From Gordius sp. MW1 (lineage: Eukaryota > Nematomorpha > Gordioida > Gordea > Gordiidae), in contig OZ038528.1 of NCBI GenBank assembly GCA_964036665.1, forward strand, positions 8,500,501-8,564,500: 64,000 nt of DNA, given 5' to 3'. The notes beneath the pieces were generated by a model. That model did no database searches. It was not told the origin of the DNA and was given only the letters and a program-made list of their open reading frames with translations. Positions 37,001 through 51,900 of the stretch are shown here, in pieces (within the stretch, counting starts at the first letter, position 1; every line of letters begins with the position of its first letter). Both the position numbers and the translations under genes were made by a program.

Positions 37001-40000
37001 AAAATGATAGTTCTGGCAGCTCAAAACCTCTTTTCGGAAGTAAATCGAGAATAATAGGATTCTCAATGGCTTACTTTTATATATTTTTTCATGCTCTTTC
37101 CCATAGAATTGAAAAAAAATAAATATTTTTACCACAAAATTTTTCACATATTTTTCTTTGAACCGTATTCATCCGATTAAAGTTGTCGTTTTCAGACGTG
37201 GTTTCTATGATCCCAAGTAAATATTTATCAGAATCTAAAAACTATTACTTTGAAATCATGATCGCATAGAGCCATTTTCAAAAATTAAGCACTCACGTTG
37301 CGATACAACAAACTAATCGCAACAATAAAACGTTTTCTTTTGTCAAAATGATAGTTCTGGCAGCTCAAAACCTCTTTTCGGAAGTAAATCGAGGATAATA
37401 GGATTCTCAAATAGGCTTACTTTTATATATTTTTTCATGCTCTTTCACATAGAATCGAAAAAAATAAATATTTTTACCTCAAAATTTTTCACATATTTTT
37501 CTTTCAACCGTATGCATCCGATGAAAGTTGTCGTTTTCAGACGTGGTTTCGATGATAAAAAGTAAAAATATATCAGAATCAGAAAACTATTACTTTAAAA
37601 TCATGATCGCATAGTGCATTTTTGAAAAATTAAGCACTCACGTTGCGATACAACAAACTAATCGCAACAATAAAACGTTGTCTTTTGTCAAAATGATAAT
37701 TCTCGCAGCTTAAAACCTTTATTCGGAAGTCAATCGAGGATAATAGGATTCTCAAATTGGCTTACTTTTATGTATTTTTTCATGCTCTTTCACATAGAAT
37801 CAAAAAAAATGAATATTTTTACCACAAAATTTTTCACATATTTTCCTTTGAACCGTATTCATCCGATGAAAGTTGTCGTTTTCAGACGTGGTTTCTATGA
37901 TCCCAAGTAAAAATTTATCAGAATCTAAAAACTATTACTTTGAAATCATGATCGCATAGAGCCATTTTCAAAAATTAAGCACTCACGTTGCGATACAACA
38001 AACTAATCGCAACAATAAAACGTTGTCTTTTGTCAAAATGATAGTTCTGGCAGCTCAAAACCTCTTTTCGGAAGTAAATCGAGGATAATAGGATTCTCAA
38101 ATTGACTTACTTTTATATATTTTTTCATGCTCTTTCACATAGAATCGAAAAAAATAAATATTTTTACCACAAAATTTTCACATATTTTTCTTGGAACCGT
38201 ATTCATCCGATGAAAGTTGTCGTTTTCAGACGTGGTTTCTATGATCCCAAGTAAAAATTTAACAGAATCTAAAAACTATTACTTTGAAATCATGATCGCA
38301 TAGAGCCATTTTCAAAAATTAAGCACTCACGTTGCGATACAACAAACTAATCGCAACAATAAAACGTTGTCTTTTGTCAAAATGATAGTTCTGGCAGCTC
38401 AAAACCTCTTTTCGGAAGTAAATCGAGGATAATAGGATTCTCAAATTGGCTTACTTTTATATATTTTTTTATGCTCTTTCACATAGAATCGAAAAAAATG
38501 AATATTTTTACCACAAAATTTTTCACATATTTTTCTTTGAACCGTATTCATCCGATGAAAGTTGTCGTTTTCAGACGTGGTTTCTATGATCCCAAGTAAA
38601 AATTTATCAGAATCTAAAAACTATTACTTTGAAATCATGATCGCATAGAGCCATTTCAAAAATTAAGCACTCACGTTGCGATACAACAAACTAATCGCAA
38701 CAATAAAACGTTGTCTTTTGTCAAAATGATAGTTCTCGCAGCTAAAAACCTCTTTTCGGAAGTAAATCGAGGATAATAGGATTCTCAAATTGGCTTACTT
38801 TTATATATTTTTTCATGCTCTTTCACATAGAATCGAAAAAAATAAATATTTTTACCTCAAAATTTTTCACATATTTTTCTTTCAACTATATGCATCCGAT
38901 GAAAGATGTCGTTTTCAGACGTGGTTTCGATGATAAAAAGTAAAAATATATCAGAATCAGAAAACTATTACTTTAAAATCATGATCGCATAGTGCATTTT
39001 TGAAAAATTAAGCACTCACGTTGCGATACAACAAACTAATCGCAACAATAAAACGTTGTCTTTTGTCAAAATGATAGTTCTGGCAGCTCAAAACCTCTTT
39101 TCGGAAGTAAATCGAGGATAATAGGATTCTCAAATTGGCTTACTTTTATATATTTTTTTATGCTCTTTCACATAGAATCGAAAAAAATGAATATTTTTAC
39201 CACAAAATTTTTCACATATTTTTCTTTGAACCGTATTCATCCGATGAAAGTTGTCGTTTTCAGACGTGGTTTCTATGATCCCAAGTAAAAATTTATCAGA
39301 ATCTAAAAAATATTACTTTGAAATCATGATCGCATAGAGCCATTTTCAAAAATTAAGCACTCACGTTGCGATACAACAAACTAATCGCAACAATAAAACG
39401 TTGTCTTTTGTCAAAATGATAGTTCTCGCAGCTAAAAACCTCTTTTCGGAAGTAAATCGAGGATAATAGGATTCTCAAATTGGCTTACTTTTATATATTT
39501 TTTCATGCTCTTTCACATAGAATCGAAAAAAATGAATATTTTTACCACAAAATTTTTCACATATTTTTCTTTGAACCGTATTCATCCGATGAAAGTTGTC
39601 GTTTTCAGACGTGGTTTCTATGATCCCAAGTAAAAATTTATCAGAATCTAAAAACTATTACTTTGAAATCATGATCGCATAGAGCCATTTTCAAAAATTA
39701 AGCACTCACGTTGCGATACAACAAACTAATCGCAACAATAAAACGTTGTCTTTTGTCAAAATGATAGTTCTCGCAGCTAAAAACCTTTTTTCGGAAGTAA
39801 ATCGAGGATAATAGGATTCTCAAATTGGCTTACTTTTATATATTTTTTTATGCTCTTTCACATAGAATCGAAAAAAATAAATATTTTTACCTCAAAATTT
39901 TTCACATATTTTTCTTTGAACCGTATTCATCCGATGAAAGTTGTCGTTTTCAGACGTGGTTTCTATGATCCCAAGTAAAAATTTATCAGAATCTAAAAAC

Positions 40001-43000
40001 TATTACTTTGAAATCATGATCGCATAGAGCCATTTTCAAAAATTAAGCACTCACGTTGCGATACAACAAACTAATCGCAACAATAAAACGTTGTCTTTTG
40101 TCAAAATGATAGTTCTCGCAGCTAAAAACCTCTTTTCGAAAGTAAATCGAGGATAATAGGATTCTCAAATTGGCTTACTTTTATATATTTTTTTATGCTC
40201 TTTCACATAGAATCGAAAAAAATAAATATTTTTACCTCAAAATTTTTCACATATTTTTCTTTCAACCGTATGCATCCGATGAAAGTTGTCGTTTTCAGAC
40301 GTGGTTTCGATGATAAAAAGTAAAAATATATCAGAATCAGAAAACTATTACTTTAAAATCATGATCGCATAGTGCATTTTTGAAAAATTAAGCACTCACG
40401 TTGCGATACAACAAACTAATCGCAACAATAAAACGTTGTCTTTTGTCAAAATGATAGTTCTGGCAGCTCAAAACCTCTTTTCGGAAGTAAATCGAGGATA
40501 ATAGGATTCTCAAATTGGCTTACTTTTATATATTTTTTCATGCTCTTTCACATAGAATCGAAAAAAATGAATATTTTTACCACAAAATTTTTCACATATT
40601 TTTCTTTAACCCGTATTCATCCGATGAAAGTTGTCGTTTTCAGACGTGGTTTCTATGATCCCAAGTAAAAATTTATCAGAATCTAAAAACTATTACTTTG
40701 AAATCATGATCGCATAGAGCCATTTTCAAAAATTAAGCACTCACGTTGCGATACAACAAACTAATCGCAACAATAAAACGTTGTCTTTTGTCAAAATGAT
40801 AGTTCTGGCAGCTCAAAACCTCTTTTCGGAAGTAAATCGAGGATAATAGGATTCTCAAATTGGCTTACTTTTATATATTTTTTCATGCTCTTTCACATAG
40901 AATCGAAAAAAATAAATATTTTTACCTCAAAATTTTTCACATATTTTTCTTTCAACCGTATGCATCCAATGAAAGTTGTCGTTTTCAGACGTGGTTTCGA
41001 TGATAAAAAGTAAAAATATATCAGAATCAGAAAACTATTACTTTAAAATCATGATCGCATAGTGCATTTTTAAAAAATTAAGCACTCACGTTGCGATACA
41101 ACAAACTAATCGCAACAATAAAACGTTGTCTTTTGTCAAAATGATAATTCTCGCAGCTTAAAACCTTTATTCGGAAGTCAATCGAGGATAATAGGATTCT
41201 CAAATTGGCTTACTTTTATGTATTTTTTCATGCTCTTTCACATAGAATCGAAAAAAATGAATATTTTTACCACAAAATTTTTCACATATTTTTCTTTGAA
41301 CCGTATTCATCCGATGAAAGTTGTCGTTTTCAGACGTGGTTTCTATGATCCCAAGTAAAAATTTATCAGAATCTAAAAACTATTACTTTGAAATCATGAT
41401 CGCATAGAGCCATTTTCAAAAATTAAGCACTCACGTTGCGATACAACAAACTAATCGCAACAATAAAACGTTGTCTTTTGTCAAAATGATAGTTCTGGCA
41501 GCTCAAAACCTCTTTTCGGAAGTAAATCGAGGATAATAGGATTCTCAAATTGGCTTACTTTTATATATTTTTTTATGCTCTTTCACATAGAATCGAAAAA
41601 AATGAATATTTTTACCACAAAATTTTTCACATATTTTTCTTTGAACCGTATTCATCCGATGAAAGTTGTCGTTTTCAGACGTGGTTTCTATGATCCCAAG
41701 TAAAAATTTATCAGAATCTAAAAACTATTACTTTGAAATCATGATCGCATAGAGCCATTTTCAAAAATTAAGCACTCACGTTGCGATACAACAAACTAAT
41801 CGCAACAATAAAACGTTGTCTTTTGTCAAAATGATAGTTCTCGCAGCTAAAAACCTCTTTTCGGAAGTAAATCGAGGATAATAGGATTCTCAAATTGGCT
41901 TACTTTTATATATTTTTTCATGCTCTTTCACATAGAATCGAAAAAAATAAATATTTTTACCTCAAAATTTTTCACATATTTTTCTTTCAACCGTATGCAT
42001 CCGATGAAAGTTGTCGTTTTCAGACGTGGTTTCGATGATAAAAAGTAAAAATACAGAATCAGAAAACTATTACTTTAAAATCATGATCGCATAGTGCATT
42101 TTTGAAAAATTAAGCACTCACGTTGCGATACAACAAACTAATCGCAACAATAAAACGTTGTCTTTTGTCAAATTGATAGTTCTGGCAGCTCAAAACCTCT
42201 TTTCGGAAGTAAATCGAGGATATTAGGATTCTCAAATTGGCTTACTTTTATGTATTTTTTCATGCTCTTTCACATAGAATCGAAAAAAATAAATATTTTT
42301 ACCACAAAATTTTTCACATATTTTTCTTTGAACCGTATTCATCCGATGAAAGTTGTCGTTTTCAGACGTGGTTTCTATGATCCCAAGTAAAAATTTATCA
42401 GAATCTAAAAACTATTACTTTGAAATCATGATCGCATAGAGCCATTTTCAAAAATTAAGCACTCACGTTGCGATACAACAAACTAATCGCAACAATAAAA
42501 CGTTGTCTTTTGTCAAAATGATAGTTCTGGCAGCTCAAAACCTCTTTTCGGAAGTAAATCGAGGATAATAGGATTCTCAAATTGGCTTACTTTTATATAT
42601 TTTTTCCTGCTCTTTCACATAGAATCGAAAAAAATAAATATTTTTACCTCAAAATTTTTCACATATTTTTCTTTCAACCGTATGCATCCGATGAAAGTTG
42701 TCGTTTTCAGACGTGGTTTCGATGATAAAAAGTAAAAATATATCAGAGTCAGAAAACTATTACTTTAAAATCATGATCGCATAGTGCATTTTTGAAAAAT
42801 TAAGCACTCACGTTGCGATACAACAAACTAATCGCAACAATAAAACGTTGTCTTTTGTCAAAATGATAATTCTCGCAGCTTAAAACCTTTATTCGGAAGT
42901 CAATCGAGGATAATAGGATTCTCAAATTGGCTTACTTTTATGTATTTTTTCATGCTCTTTCACATAGAATCGAAAAAAATAAATATTTTTACCACAAAAT

Positions 43001-45815
43001 TTTTCACATATTTTTCTTTGAACCGTATTCATCCGATGAAAGTTGTCGTTTTCAGACGTGGTTTCTATGATCCCAAGTAAAAATTTATCAGAATCTAAAA
43101 ACTATTACTTTGAAATCATGATCGCATTGAGCCATTTTCAAAAATTAAGCACTCACGTTGCGATACAACAAACTAATCGCAACAATAAAACGTTGTCTTT
43201 TGTCAAAATGATAGTTCTGGGAGCTCAAAACCTCTTTTCGGAAGTAAATCGAGGATAATAGGATTCTCAAATTGGCTTACTTTTATATATTTTTTCATGC
43301 TCTTTCACATAGAATCGAAAAAAATGAATATTTTTACCACAAAATTTTTCACATATTTTTCTTTGAACCGTATTCATCCGATGAAAGTTGTCGTTTTCAG
43401 ACGTGGTTTCTATGATACCAAGTAAAAATTTATCAGAATCTAAAAACTATTACTTTGAAATCATGATCGCATAGAGCCATTTTCAAAAATTAAGCACTCA
43501 CGTTGCGATACAACAAACTAATCGCAACAATAAAACGTTGTCTTTTGTCAAAATGATAGTTCTCGCAGCTAAAAACCTCTTTTCGGAAGTAAATCGAGGA
43601 TAATAGGATTCTCAAATTGGCTTACTTTTATATATTTTTTCATGCTCTTTCACATAGAATCGAAAAAAATAAATATTTTTACCTCAAAATTTTTCACATA
43701 TTTTTCTTTCAACCGTATGCATCCGATGAAAGTTGTCGTTTTCAGACGTGGTTTCGATGATAAAAAGTAAAAATATATCAGAATCAGAAAACTATTACTT
43801 TAAAATCATGATCGCATAGTGCATTTTTGAAAATTTAAGCACTGACGTTGCGATACAACAAACTAATCGCAACAATAAAACGTTGTCTTTTGTCAAAATG
43901 ATAATTCTCGCAGCTTAAAACCTTTATTCGGAAGTCAATCGAGGATAATAGGATTCTCAAATTGGCTTACTTTTATGTATTTTTTCATGCTCTTTCACAT
44001 AAATCGAAAAAAATAAATATTTTTACCACAAAATTTTTAACATATTTTTCTTTGAACCGTATTCATCCGATGAAAGTTGTCGTTTTCAGACGTGGTTTCT
44101 ATGATCCCAAGTAAAAATTTATCAGAATCTAAAAACTATTACTTTGAAATCATGATCGCATTGAGCCATTTTCAAAAATTAAGCACTCATGTTGCGATAC
44201 AACAAACTAATCGCAACAATAAAACGTTGTCTTTTGTCAAAATGATAGTTCTGGCAGCTCAAAACCTCTTTTCGGAAGTAAATCGAGGATAATAGGATTC
44301 TCAAATTGGCTTACTTTTATATATTTTTTCATGCTCTTTCACATAGAATCGAAAAAAATAAATATTTTTACCTCAAAATTTTTCACATATTTTTCTTTCA
44401 ACCGTATGCATCCGATGAAAGTTGTCGTTTTCAGACGTGGTTTCGATGATAAAAAGTAAAAATATATCAGAATCAGAAAACTATTACTTTAAAATCATGA
44501 TCGCATAGTGCATTTTTGAAAAATTAAGCACTCACGTTGCGATACAACAAACTAATCGCAACAATAAAACGTTGTCTTTTGTCAAAATGTAAATTCTCGC
44601 AGCTTAAAACCTTTATTCGGAAGTCAATCGAGGATAATAGGATTCTCAAATTGGCTTACTTTTATGTATTTTTTCATGCTCTTTCACATAGAATCGAAAA
44701 AAATAAATATTTTTACCACAAAATTTTTCACATATTTTTCTTTGAACCGTATTCATCCGATGAAAGTTGTCGTTTTCAGACGTGGTTTCTATGATCCCAA
44801 GTAAAAATTTATCAGAATCTAAAAACTATTACTTTGAAATCATGATCGCATTGAGCCATTTTCAAAAATTAAGCACTCACGTTGCGATACAACAAACTAA
44901 TCGCAACAATAAAACGTTGTTTTTTGTTAAAATGATAGTTCTGGCAGCTCAAAACCTCTTTTCGGAAGTAAATCGAGGATAATAGGATTCTCAAATTGGC
45001 TTACTTTTATATATTTTTTCATGCTCTTTCACATAGAATCGAAAAAAATAAATATAATTACCTCAAAATTTTTCACATATTTTTCTTTCAACCGTATGCA
45101 TCCGATGAAAGTTGTCGTTTTCAGACGTGGTTTCGATGATAAAAAGTAAAAATATATCAGAATCAGAAAACTATTACTTTAAAATCATGATCGCATAGTG
45201 CATTTTTGAAAAATTAAGCACTCACGTTGCGATACAACAAACTAATCGCAACAATAAAACGTTGTCTTTTGTCAAAATGATAATTCTCGCAGCTTAAAAC
45301 CTTTATTCGGAAGTCAATCGAGGATAATAGGATTCTCAAATTGGCTTACTTTTATGTATTTTTTCATGCTCTTTCACATAGAATCGAAAAAAATGAATAT
45401 TTTTACCACAAAATTTTTCACATATTTTTCTTTGAACCGTATTCATCCGATGAAAGATGTCGTTTTCAGACGTGGTTTCTATGATCCCAAGAAAAAATTT
45501 ATCAGAATCTAAAAACTATAACTTTGAAATCATGTTCGCATAGAGCCATTTTCAAAAATTAAGCACTCACGTTGCGATACAACAAACTAATCGCAACAAT
45601 AAAACGTTGTCTTTTGTCAAAATGTAAATTCTCGCAGCTTAAAACCTTTATTCGGAAGTCAATCGAGGATAATAGGATTCTCAAATTGGCTTACTTTTAT
45701 GTATTTTTTCATGCTCTTTCACATAGAATCGAAAAAAATGAATATTTTTACCACAAAATTTTTCACATATTTTTCTTTGAACCGTATTCATCCGATGAAA
45801 GATGTCGTTTTCAGA
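34099..45815 (+). repeat. Second, diverged copy of the 10.3-22.4 kb segment
   Basis: The copy is colinear with 10297-22370 apart from whole-monomer gains and losses. Two units equivalent to 11676 and 12021 are absent at about 35800. Two extra units sit at 39610-40299. The pair equivalent to 19956 and 20301 is absent before 44436. Indels unique to this copy include 3-bp losses at 35823 and 36166, a 2-bp loss at 37066, and a 3-bp loss at 42050. Confidence 0.78.
35823..36507 (+). repeat. Two adjacent monomers sharing a 3-bp deletion
   Basis: Units at 35823 (343 bp) and 36166 (342 bp) both read AAACTATTTTGAAATC, lacking three bases of the usual CTATTACTTTG. Both also have CGATTAAAG upstream and AAATATTTATC. 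They are a single-monomer duplication; the homologous place in the first long-range copy (12367) has one unit without the deletion. Confidence 0.85.
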
Positions 45816-46160
45816 CGTGGTTTCTATGATCCCAAGAAAAAATTTATCAGAATCTAAAAACTATAACTTTGAAATCATGTTCGCATAGAGCCATTTTCAA
45901 AAATTAAGCACTCACGTTGCGATACAACAAACTAATCGCAACAATAAAACGTTGTCTTTTGTCAAAATGATAGTTCTGGCAGCTCAAAACCTCTTTTCGG
46001 AAGTAAATCGAGGATAATAGGATTCTCAAATTGGCTTAATTTTATATATTTTTTCATGCTCTTTCACATAGAATCGAAAAAAATGAATATTTTTACCACA
46101 AAATTTTTCACATATTTTTCTTTGAACCGTATTCATCCGATGAAAGATGTCGTTTTCAGA
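45471..46160 (+). repeat. Adjacent monomer duplication with private head changes
   Basis: Units at 45471 and 45816 share CCCAAGAAAAAATTTATC, ACTATAACTTTG and CATGTTCGCATAG, found together nowhere else in the window. Their tails differ: the first has a B tail with AAAATGTAAATTCTC, the second an A1 tail with GGCTTAATTTT. The heads are therefore a recent copy but recombination changed the tail. Confidence 0.85.
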
Positions 46161-48920
46161 CGTGGTTTCTATGATCCCAAGTAAAAATTTATCAGAATCT
46201 AAAAACTATTACTTTGAAATCATGATCGCATAGAGCCATTTTCAAAAATTAAGCACTCACGTTGCGATACAACAAACTAATCGCAACAATAAAACGTTGT
46301 CTTTTGTCAAAATGATAGTTCTGGCAGCTCAAAACCTCTTTTCGGAAGTAAATCGAGGATAATAGGATTCTCAAATTGGCTTAATTTTATATATTTTTTC
46401 ATGCTCTTTCACATAGAATCGAAAAAAATAAATATTTTTACCCCAAAATTTTTCACATATTTTTCTTTGAACCGTATTCATCCGATGAAAGTTGTCGTTT
46501 TCAGACGTGGTTTCTATGATCCCAAGTAAAAATTTATCAGAATCTAAAAACTATTACTTTGAAATCATGATCGCATAGAGCCATTTTCAAAAATTAAGCA
46601 CTCACGTTGCGATACAACAAACTAATCGCAACAATAAAACGTTGTCTTTTGTCAAAATGATAGTTCTCGCAGCTAAAAACCTCTTTTCGGAAGTAAATCG
46701 AGGATAATAGGATTCTCAAATTGGCTTACTTTTATATATTTTTTTATGCTCTTTCACATAGAATCGAAAAAAATAAATATTTTTACCTCAAAATTTTTCA
46801 CATATTTTTCTTTCAACCGTATGCATCCGATGAAAGTTGTCGTTTTCAGACGTGGTTTCTATGATCCCAAGTAAAAATTTATCAGAATCTAAAAACTATT
46901 ACTTTGAAATCATGATCGCATTGAGCCATTTTCAAAAATTAAGCACTCACGTTGCGATACAACAAACTAATCGCAACAATAAAACGTTGTCTTTTGTCAA
47001 AATGATAATTCTCGCAGCTTAAAACCTTTATTCGGAAGTCAATCGAGGATAATAGGATTCTCAAATTGGCTTACTTTTATATATTTTTTCATGCTCTTTC
47101 ACATAGAATCGAAAAAAATAAATATTTTTACCTCAAAATTTTTCACATATTTTTCTTTCAACCGTATGCATCCGATGAAAGTTGTCGTTTTCAGACGTGG
47201 TTTCGATGATAAAAAGTAAAAATATATCAGAATCAGAAAACTATTACTTTAAAATCATGATCGCTTAGTGCATTTTTGAAAAATTAAGCACTCACGTTGC
47301 GATACAACAAACTAATCGCAACAATAAAACGTTGTCTTTTGTCAAAATGATAATTCTCGCAGCTTAAAACCTTTATTCGGAAGTCAATCGAGGATAATAG
47401 AATTCTCAAATTGGCTTACTTTTATGTATTTTTTCATGCTCTTTCACATAGAATCGAAAAAAATAAATATTTTTACCACAAAATTTTTCACATATTTTTC
47501 TTTGAACCGTATTCATCCGATGAAAGTTGTCGTTTTCAGACGTGGTTTCTATGATCCCAAGTAAAAATTTATCAGAATCTAAAAACTATTACTTGGAAAT
47601 CATGATCGCATAGAGCCATTTTCAAAAATTAAGCACTCACGTTGCGATACAACAAACTAATCGCAACAATAAAACGTTGTCTTTTGTCAAAATGATAGTT
47701 CTGGCAGCTCAAAACCTCTTTTCGGAAGTAAATCGAAGATAACAGGATTCTCAAATTGGCTTTGTTTTATATATTTTTTCATGCTCTTTCACATAGAATC
47801 AAAAAAAATAAATATTTTTACCTCAAAATTTTTCACATATTTTTCTTTCAACCGTATGCATCCGATGAAAGTTGTCGTTTTCAGACGTGGTTTCGATGAT
47901 AAAAAGTAAAAATATATCAGAATCAGAAAACTATTACTTTAAAATCATGATCGCTTAGTGCATTTTTGAAAAATTAAGCACTCACGTTGCGATACAACAA
48001 ACTAATCGCAACAATAAAACGTTGTCTTTTGTCAAAATGATAATTCTCGCAGCTTAAAACCTTTATTCGGAAGTCAATCGAGGATAATAGGATTCTCAAA
48101 TTGGCTTACTTTTATGTATTTTTTCATGCTCTTTCACATAGAATCGAAAAAAATAAATATTTTTACCACAAAATTTTTCACATATTTTTCTTTGAACCGT
48201 ATTCATCCGATGAAAGTTGTCGTTTTCAGACGTGGTTTCTATGATCCCAAGTAAAAATTTATCAGAATCTAAAAACTATTACTTTGAAATCATGATCGCA
48301 TTGAGCCATTTTCAAAAATTAAGCACTCACGTTGCGATACAACAAACTAATCGCAACAATAAAACGTTGTCTTTTGTCAAAATGATAGTTCTGGCAGCTC
48401 AAAACCTCTTTTCGGAAGTAAATCGAGGATAATAGGATTCTCAAATTGGCTTACTTTTATGTATTTTTTCATGCTCTTTCACATAGAATCGAAAAAAATA
48501 AATATTTTTACCACAAAATTTTTCACATATTTTTCTTTGAACCGTATTCATCCGATTAAAGTTGTCGTTTTCAGACGTGGTTTCTATGATCCCAAGTAAA
48601 TATTTATCAGAATCTAAAAACTATTACTTTGAAATCATGATCGCATAGAGCCATTTTCAAAAATTAAGCACTCACGTTGCGATACAACAAACTAATCGCA
48701 ACAATAAAACGTTGTCTTTTGTCAAAATGATAGTTCTGGCAGCTCAAAACCTCTTTTCGGAAGTAAATCGAAGATAACAGGATTCTCAAATTGGCTTACT
48801 TTTATATATTTTTTCATGCTCTTTCACATAGAATCGAAAAAAATAAATATTTTTACCTCAAAATTTTTCACATATTTTTCTTTCAACCGTATGCATCCGA
48901 TGAAAGTTGTCGTTTTCAGA
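46161..48920 (+). repeat. Satellite stretch with GCTTAG-type B monomers
   Basis: Eight units. The first three resemble 34443-35477 (shared TTACCCCAAAA near 34721 and 46439, then A2, then an open-frame A head with B tail). B units at 47196, 47886, 48921 and later 54083 share GATCGCTTAGTGC instead of GATCGCATAGTGC. A units at 47541, 48576 and 53738 share TCGAAGATAACAGG. These two markers define a lineage confined to 47-56 kb. Confidence 0.75.
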
Positions 48921-51900
48921 CGTGGTTTCGATGATAAAAAGTAAAAATATATCAGAATCAGAAAACTATTACTTTAAAATCATGATCGCTTAGTGCATTT
49001 TTGAAAAATTAAGCACTCACGTTGCGATACAACAAACTAATCGCAACAATAAAACGTTGTCTTTTGTCAAAATGATAATTCTCGCAGCTTAAAACCTTTA
49101 TTCGGAAGTCAATCGAGGATAATAGGATTCTCAAATTGGCTTACTTTTATGTATTTTTTCATGATCTTTCACATAGAATCGAAAAAAATAAATATTTTTA
49201 CCACAAAATTTTTCACATATTTTTCTTTGAACCGTATTCATCCGATGAAAGTTGTCGTTTTCAGACGTGGTTTCTATGATCCCAAGTAAAAATTTATCAG
49301 AATCTAAAAACTATTACTTTGAAATCATGATCGCATTGAGCCATTTTCAAAAATTAAGCACTCACGTTGCGATACAACAAACTAATCGCAACAATAAAAC
49401 GTTGTCTTTTGTCAAAATGATAGTTCTGGCAGCTCAAAACCTCTTTTCGGAAGTAAATCGAGGATAATAGGATTCTCAAATTGGCTTACTTTTATATATT
49501 TTTTCATGCTCTTTCACATAGAATTGAAAGAAAATAAATATTTTTACCACAAAATTTTTCACATATTTTTCTTTGAACCGTATTCATCCGATTAAAGTTG
49601 TCGTTTTCAGACGTGGTTTCTATGATCCCAAGTAAATATTTATCAGAATCTAAAAACTATTACTTTGAAATCATGATCGCATAGAGCCATTTTCAAAAAT
49701 TAAGCACTCACGTTGCGATACAACAAACTAATCGCAACAATAAAACGTTGTCTTTTGTCAAAATGATAGTTCTGGCAGCTCAAAACCTCTTTTCGGAAGT
49801 AAATCGAGGATAATAGGATTCTCAAATTGGCTTACTTTTATATATTTTTTCATGCTCTTTCACATAGAATCAAAAAAAATAAATATTTTTACCTCAAAAT
49901 TTTTCACATATTTTTCTTTCAACCGTATGCATCCGATGAAAGTTGTCGTTTTCAGACGTGGTTTCGATGATAAAAAGTAAAAATATATCAGAATCAGAAA
50001 ACTATTACTTTAAAATCATGATCGCATAGTGCATTTTTGAAAAATTAAGCACTCACGTTGCGATACAACAAACTAATCGCAACAATAAAACGTTGTCTTT
50101 TGTCAAAATGATAATTCTCGCAGCTTAAAACCTTTATTCGGAAGTCAATCGAGGATAATAGGATTCTCAAATTGTTTTACTTTTATGTATTTTTTCATGC
50201 TCTTTCACATAGAATTGAAAAAAATAAATATTTTTACCACAAAATTTTTCACATATTTTTCTTTGAACTGTATTCATCCGATGAAAGTTGTCGTTTTCAG
50301 ACGTGGTAAGTAAAAGTTTATCAGAATCTAAAAACTATTACTTTGAAATCATGATCGCATTGAGCCATTTTCAAAAATTAAGCACTCACGTTGCGATACA
50401 ACAAACTAATCGCAACAATAAAACGTTGTCTTTTGTCAAAATGATAGTTCTGGCAGCTCAAAACCTCTTTTCGGAAGTAAATCGAGAATAATAGGATTCT
50501 CAAATTGGCTTACTTTTATATATTTTTTCATGCTCTTTCCCATAGAATTGAAAAAAAAAAAATATTTTTACCACAAAATTTTTCACATATTTTTCTTTGA
50601 ACCGTATTCATCCGATTAAAGTTGTCGTTTTCAGACGTGGTTTCTATGATCCCAAGTAAATATTTATCAGAATCTAAAAACTATTACTTTGAAATCATGA
50701 TCGCATAGAGCCATTTTCAAAAATTAAGCACTCACGTTGCGATACAACAAACTAATCGCAACAATAAAACGTTTTATTTTGTCAAAATGATAGTTCTGGC
50801 AGCTCAAAACCTCTTTTCGGAAGTAAATCGAGGATAATAGGATTCTCAAATTGGCTTACTTTTATATATTTTTTCATGCTCTTTCACATAGAATCGAAAA
50901 AAATAAATATTTTTACCTCAAAATTTTTCACATATTTTTCTTTCAACCGTATGCATCCGATGAAAGTTGTCGTTTTCAGACGTGGTTTCGATGATAAAAA
51001 GTAAAAATATATCAGAATCAGAAAACTATTACTTTAAAATCATGATCGCATAGTGCATTTTTGAAAAATTAAGCACTCACGTTGCGATACAACAAACTAA
51101 TCGCAACAATAAAACGTTGTCTTTTGTCAAAATGATAATTCTCGCAGCTTAAAACCTTTATTCGGAAGTCAATCGAGGATAATAGGATTCTCAAATTGGC
51201 TTACTTTTATGTATTTTTTCATGCTCTTTCACATAGAATCAAAAAAAATGAATATTTTTACCACAAAATTTTTCACATATTTTCCTTTGAACCGTATTCA
51301 TCCGATGAAAGTTGTCGTTTTCAGACGTGGTTTCTATGATCCCAAGTAAAAATTTATCAGAATCTAAAAACTATTACTTTGAAATCATGATCGCATAGAG
51401 CCATTTTCAAAAATTAAGCACTCACGTTGCGATACAACAAACTAATCGCAACAATAAAACGTTGTCTTTTGTCAAAATGATAGTTCTGGCAGCTCAAAAC
51501 CTCTTTTCGGAAGTAAATCGAGGATAATAGGATTCTCAAATTGGCTTACTTTTATATATTTTTTCATGCTCTTTCACATAGAATCGAAAAAAATAAATAT
51601 TTTTACCACAAAATTTTCACATATTTTTCTTGGAACCGTATTCATCCGATGAAAGTTGTCGTTTTCAGACGTGGTTTCTATGATCCCAAGTAAAAATTTA
51701 TCAGAATCTAAAAACTATTACTTTGAAATCATGATCGCATAGAGCCATTTTCAAAAATTAAGCACTCACGTTGCGATACAACAAACTAATCGCAACAATA
51801 AAACGTTGTCTTTTGTCAAAATGATAGTTCTGGCAGCTCAAAACCTCTTTTCGGAAGTAAATCGAGGATAATAGGATTCTCAAATTGGCTTACTTTTATA

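Noticed and set aside
36941-37147. Reverse-strand 68-codon open frame
   Set aside because: It exists only because of local small indels (2-bp loss at 37066, extra A) in one monomer. The complementary frame is closed in the other copies, and nothing supports expression.
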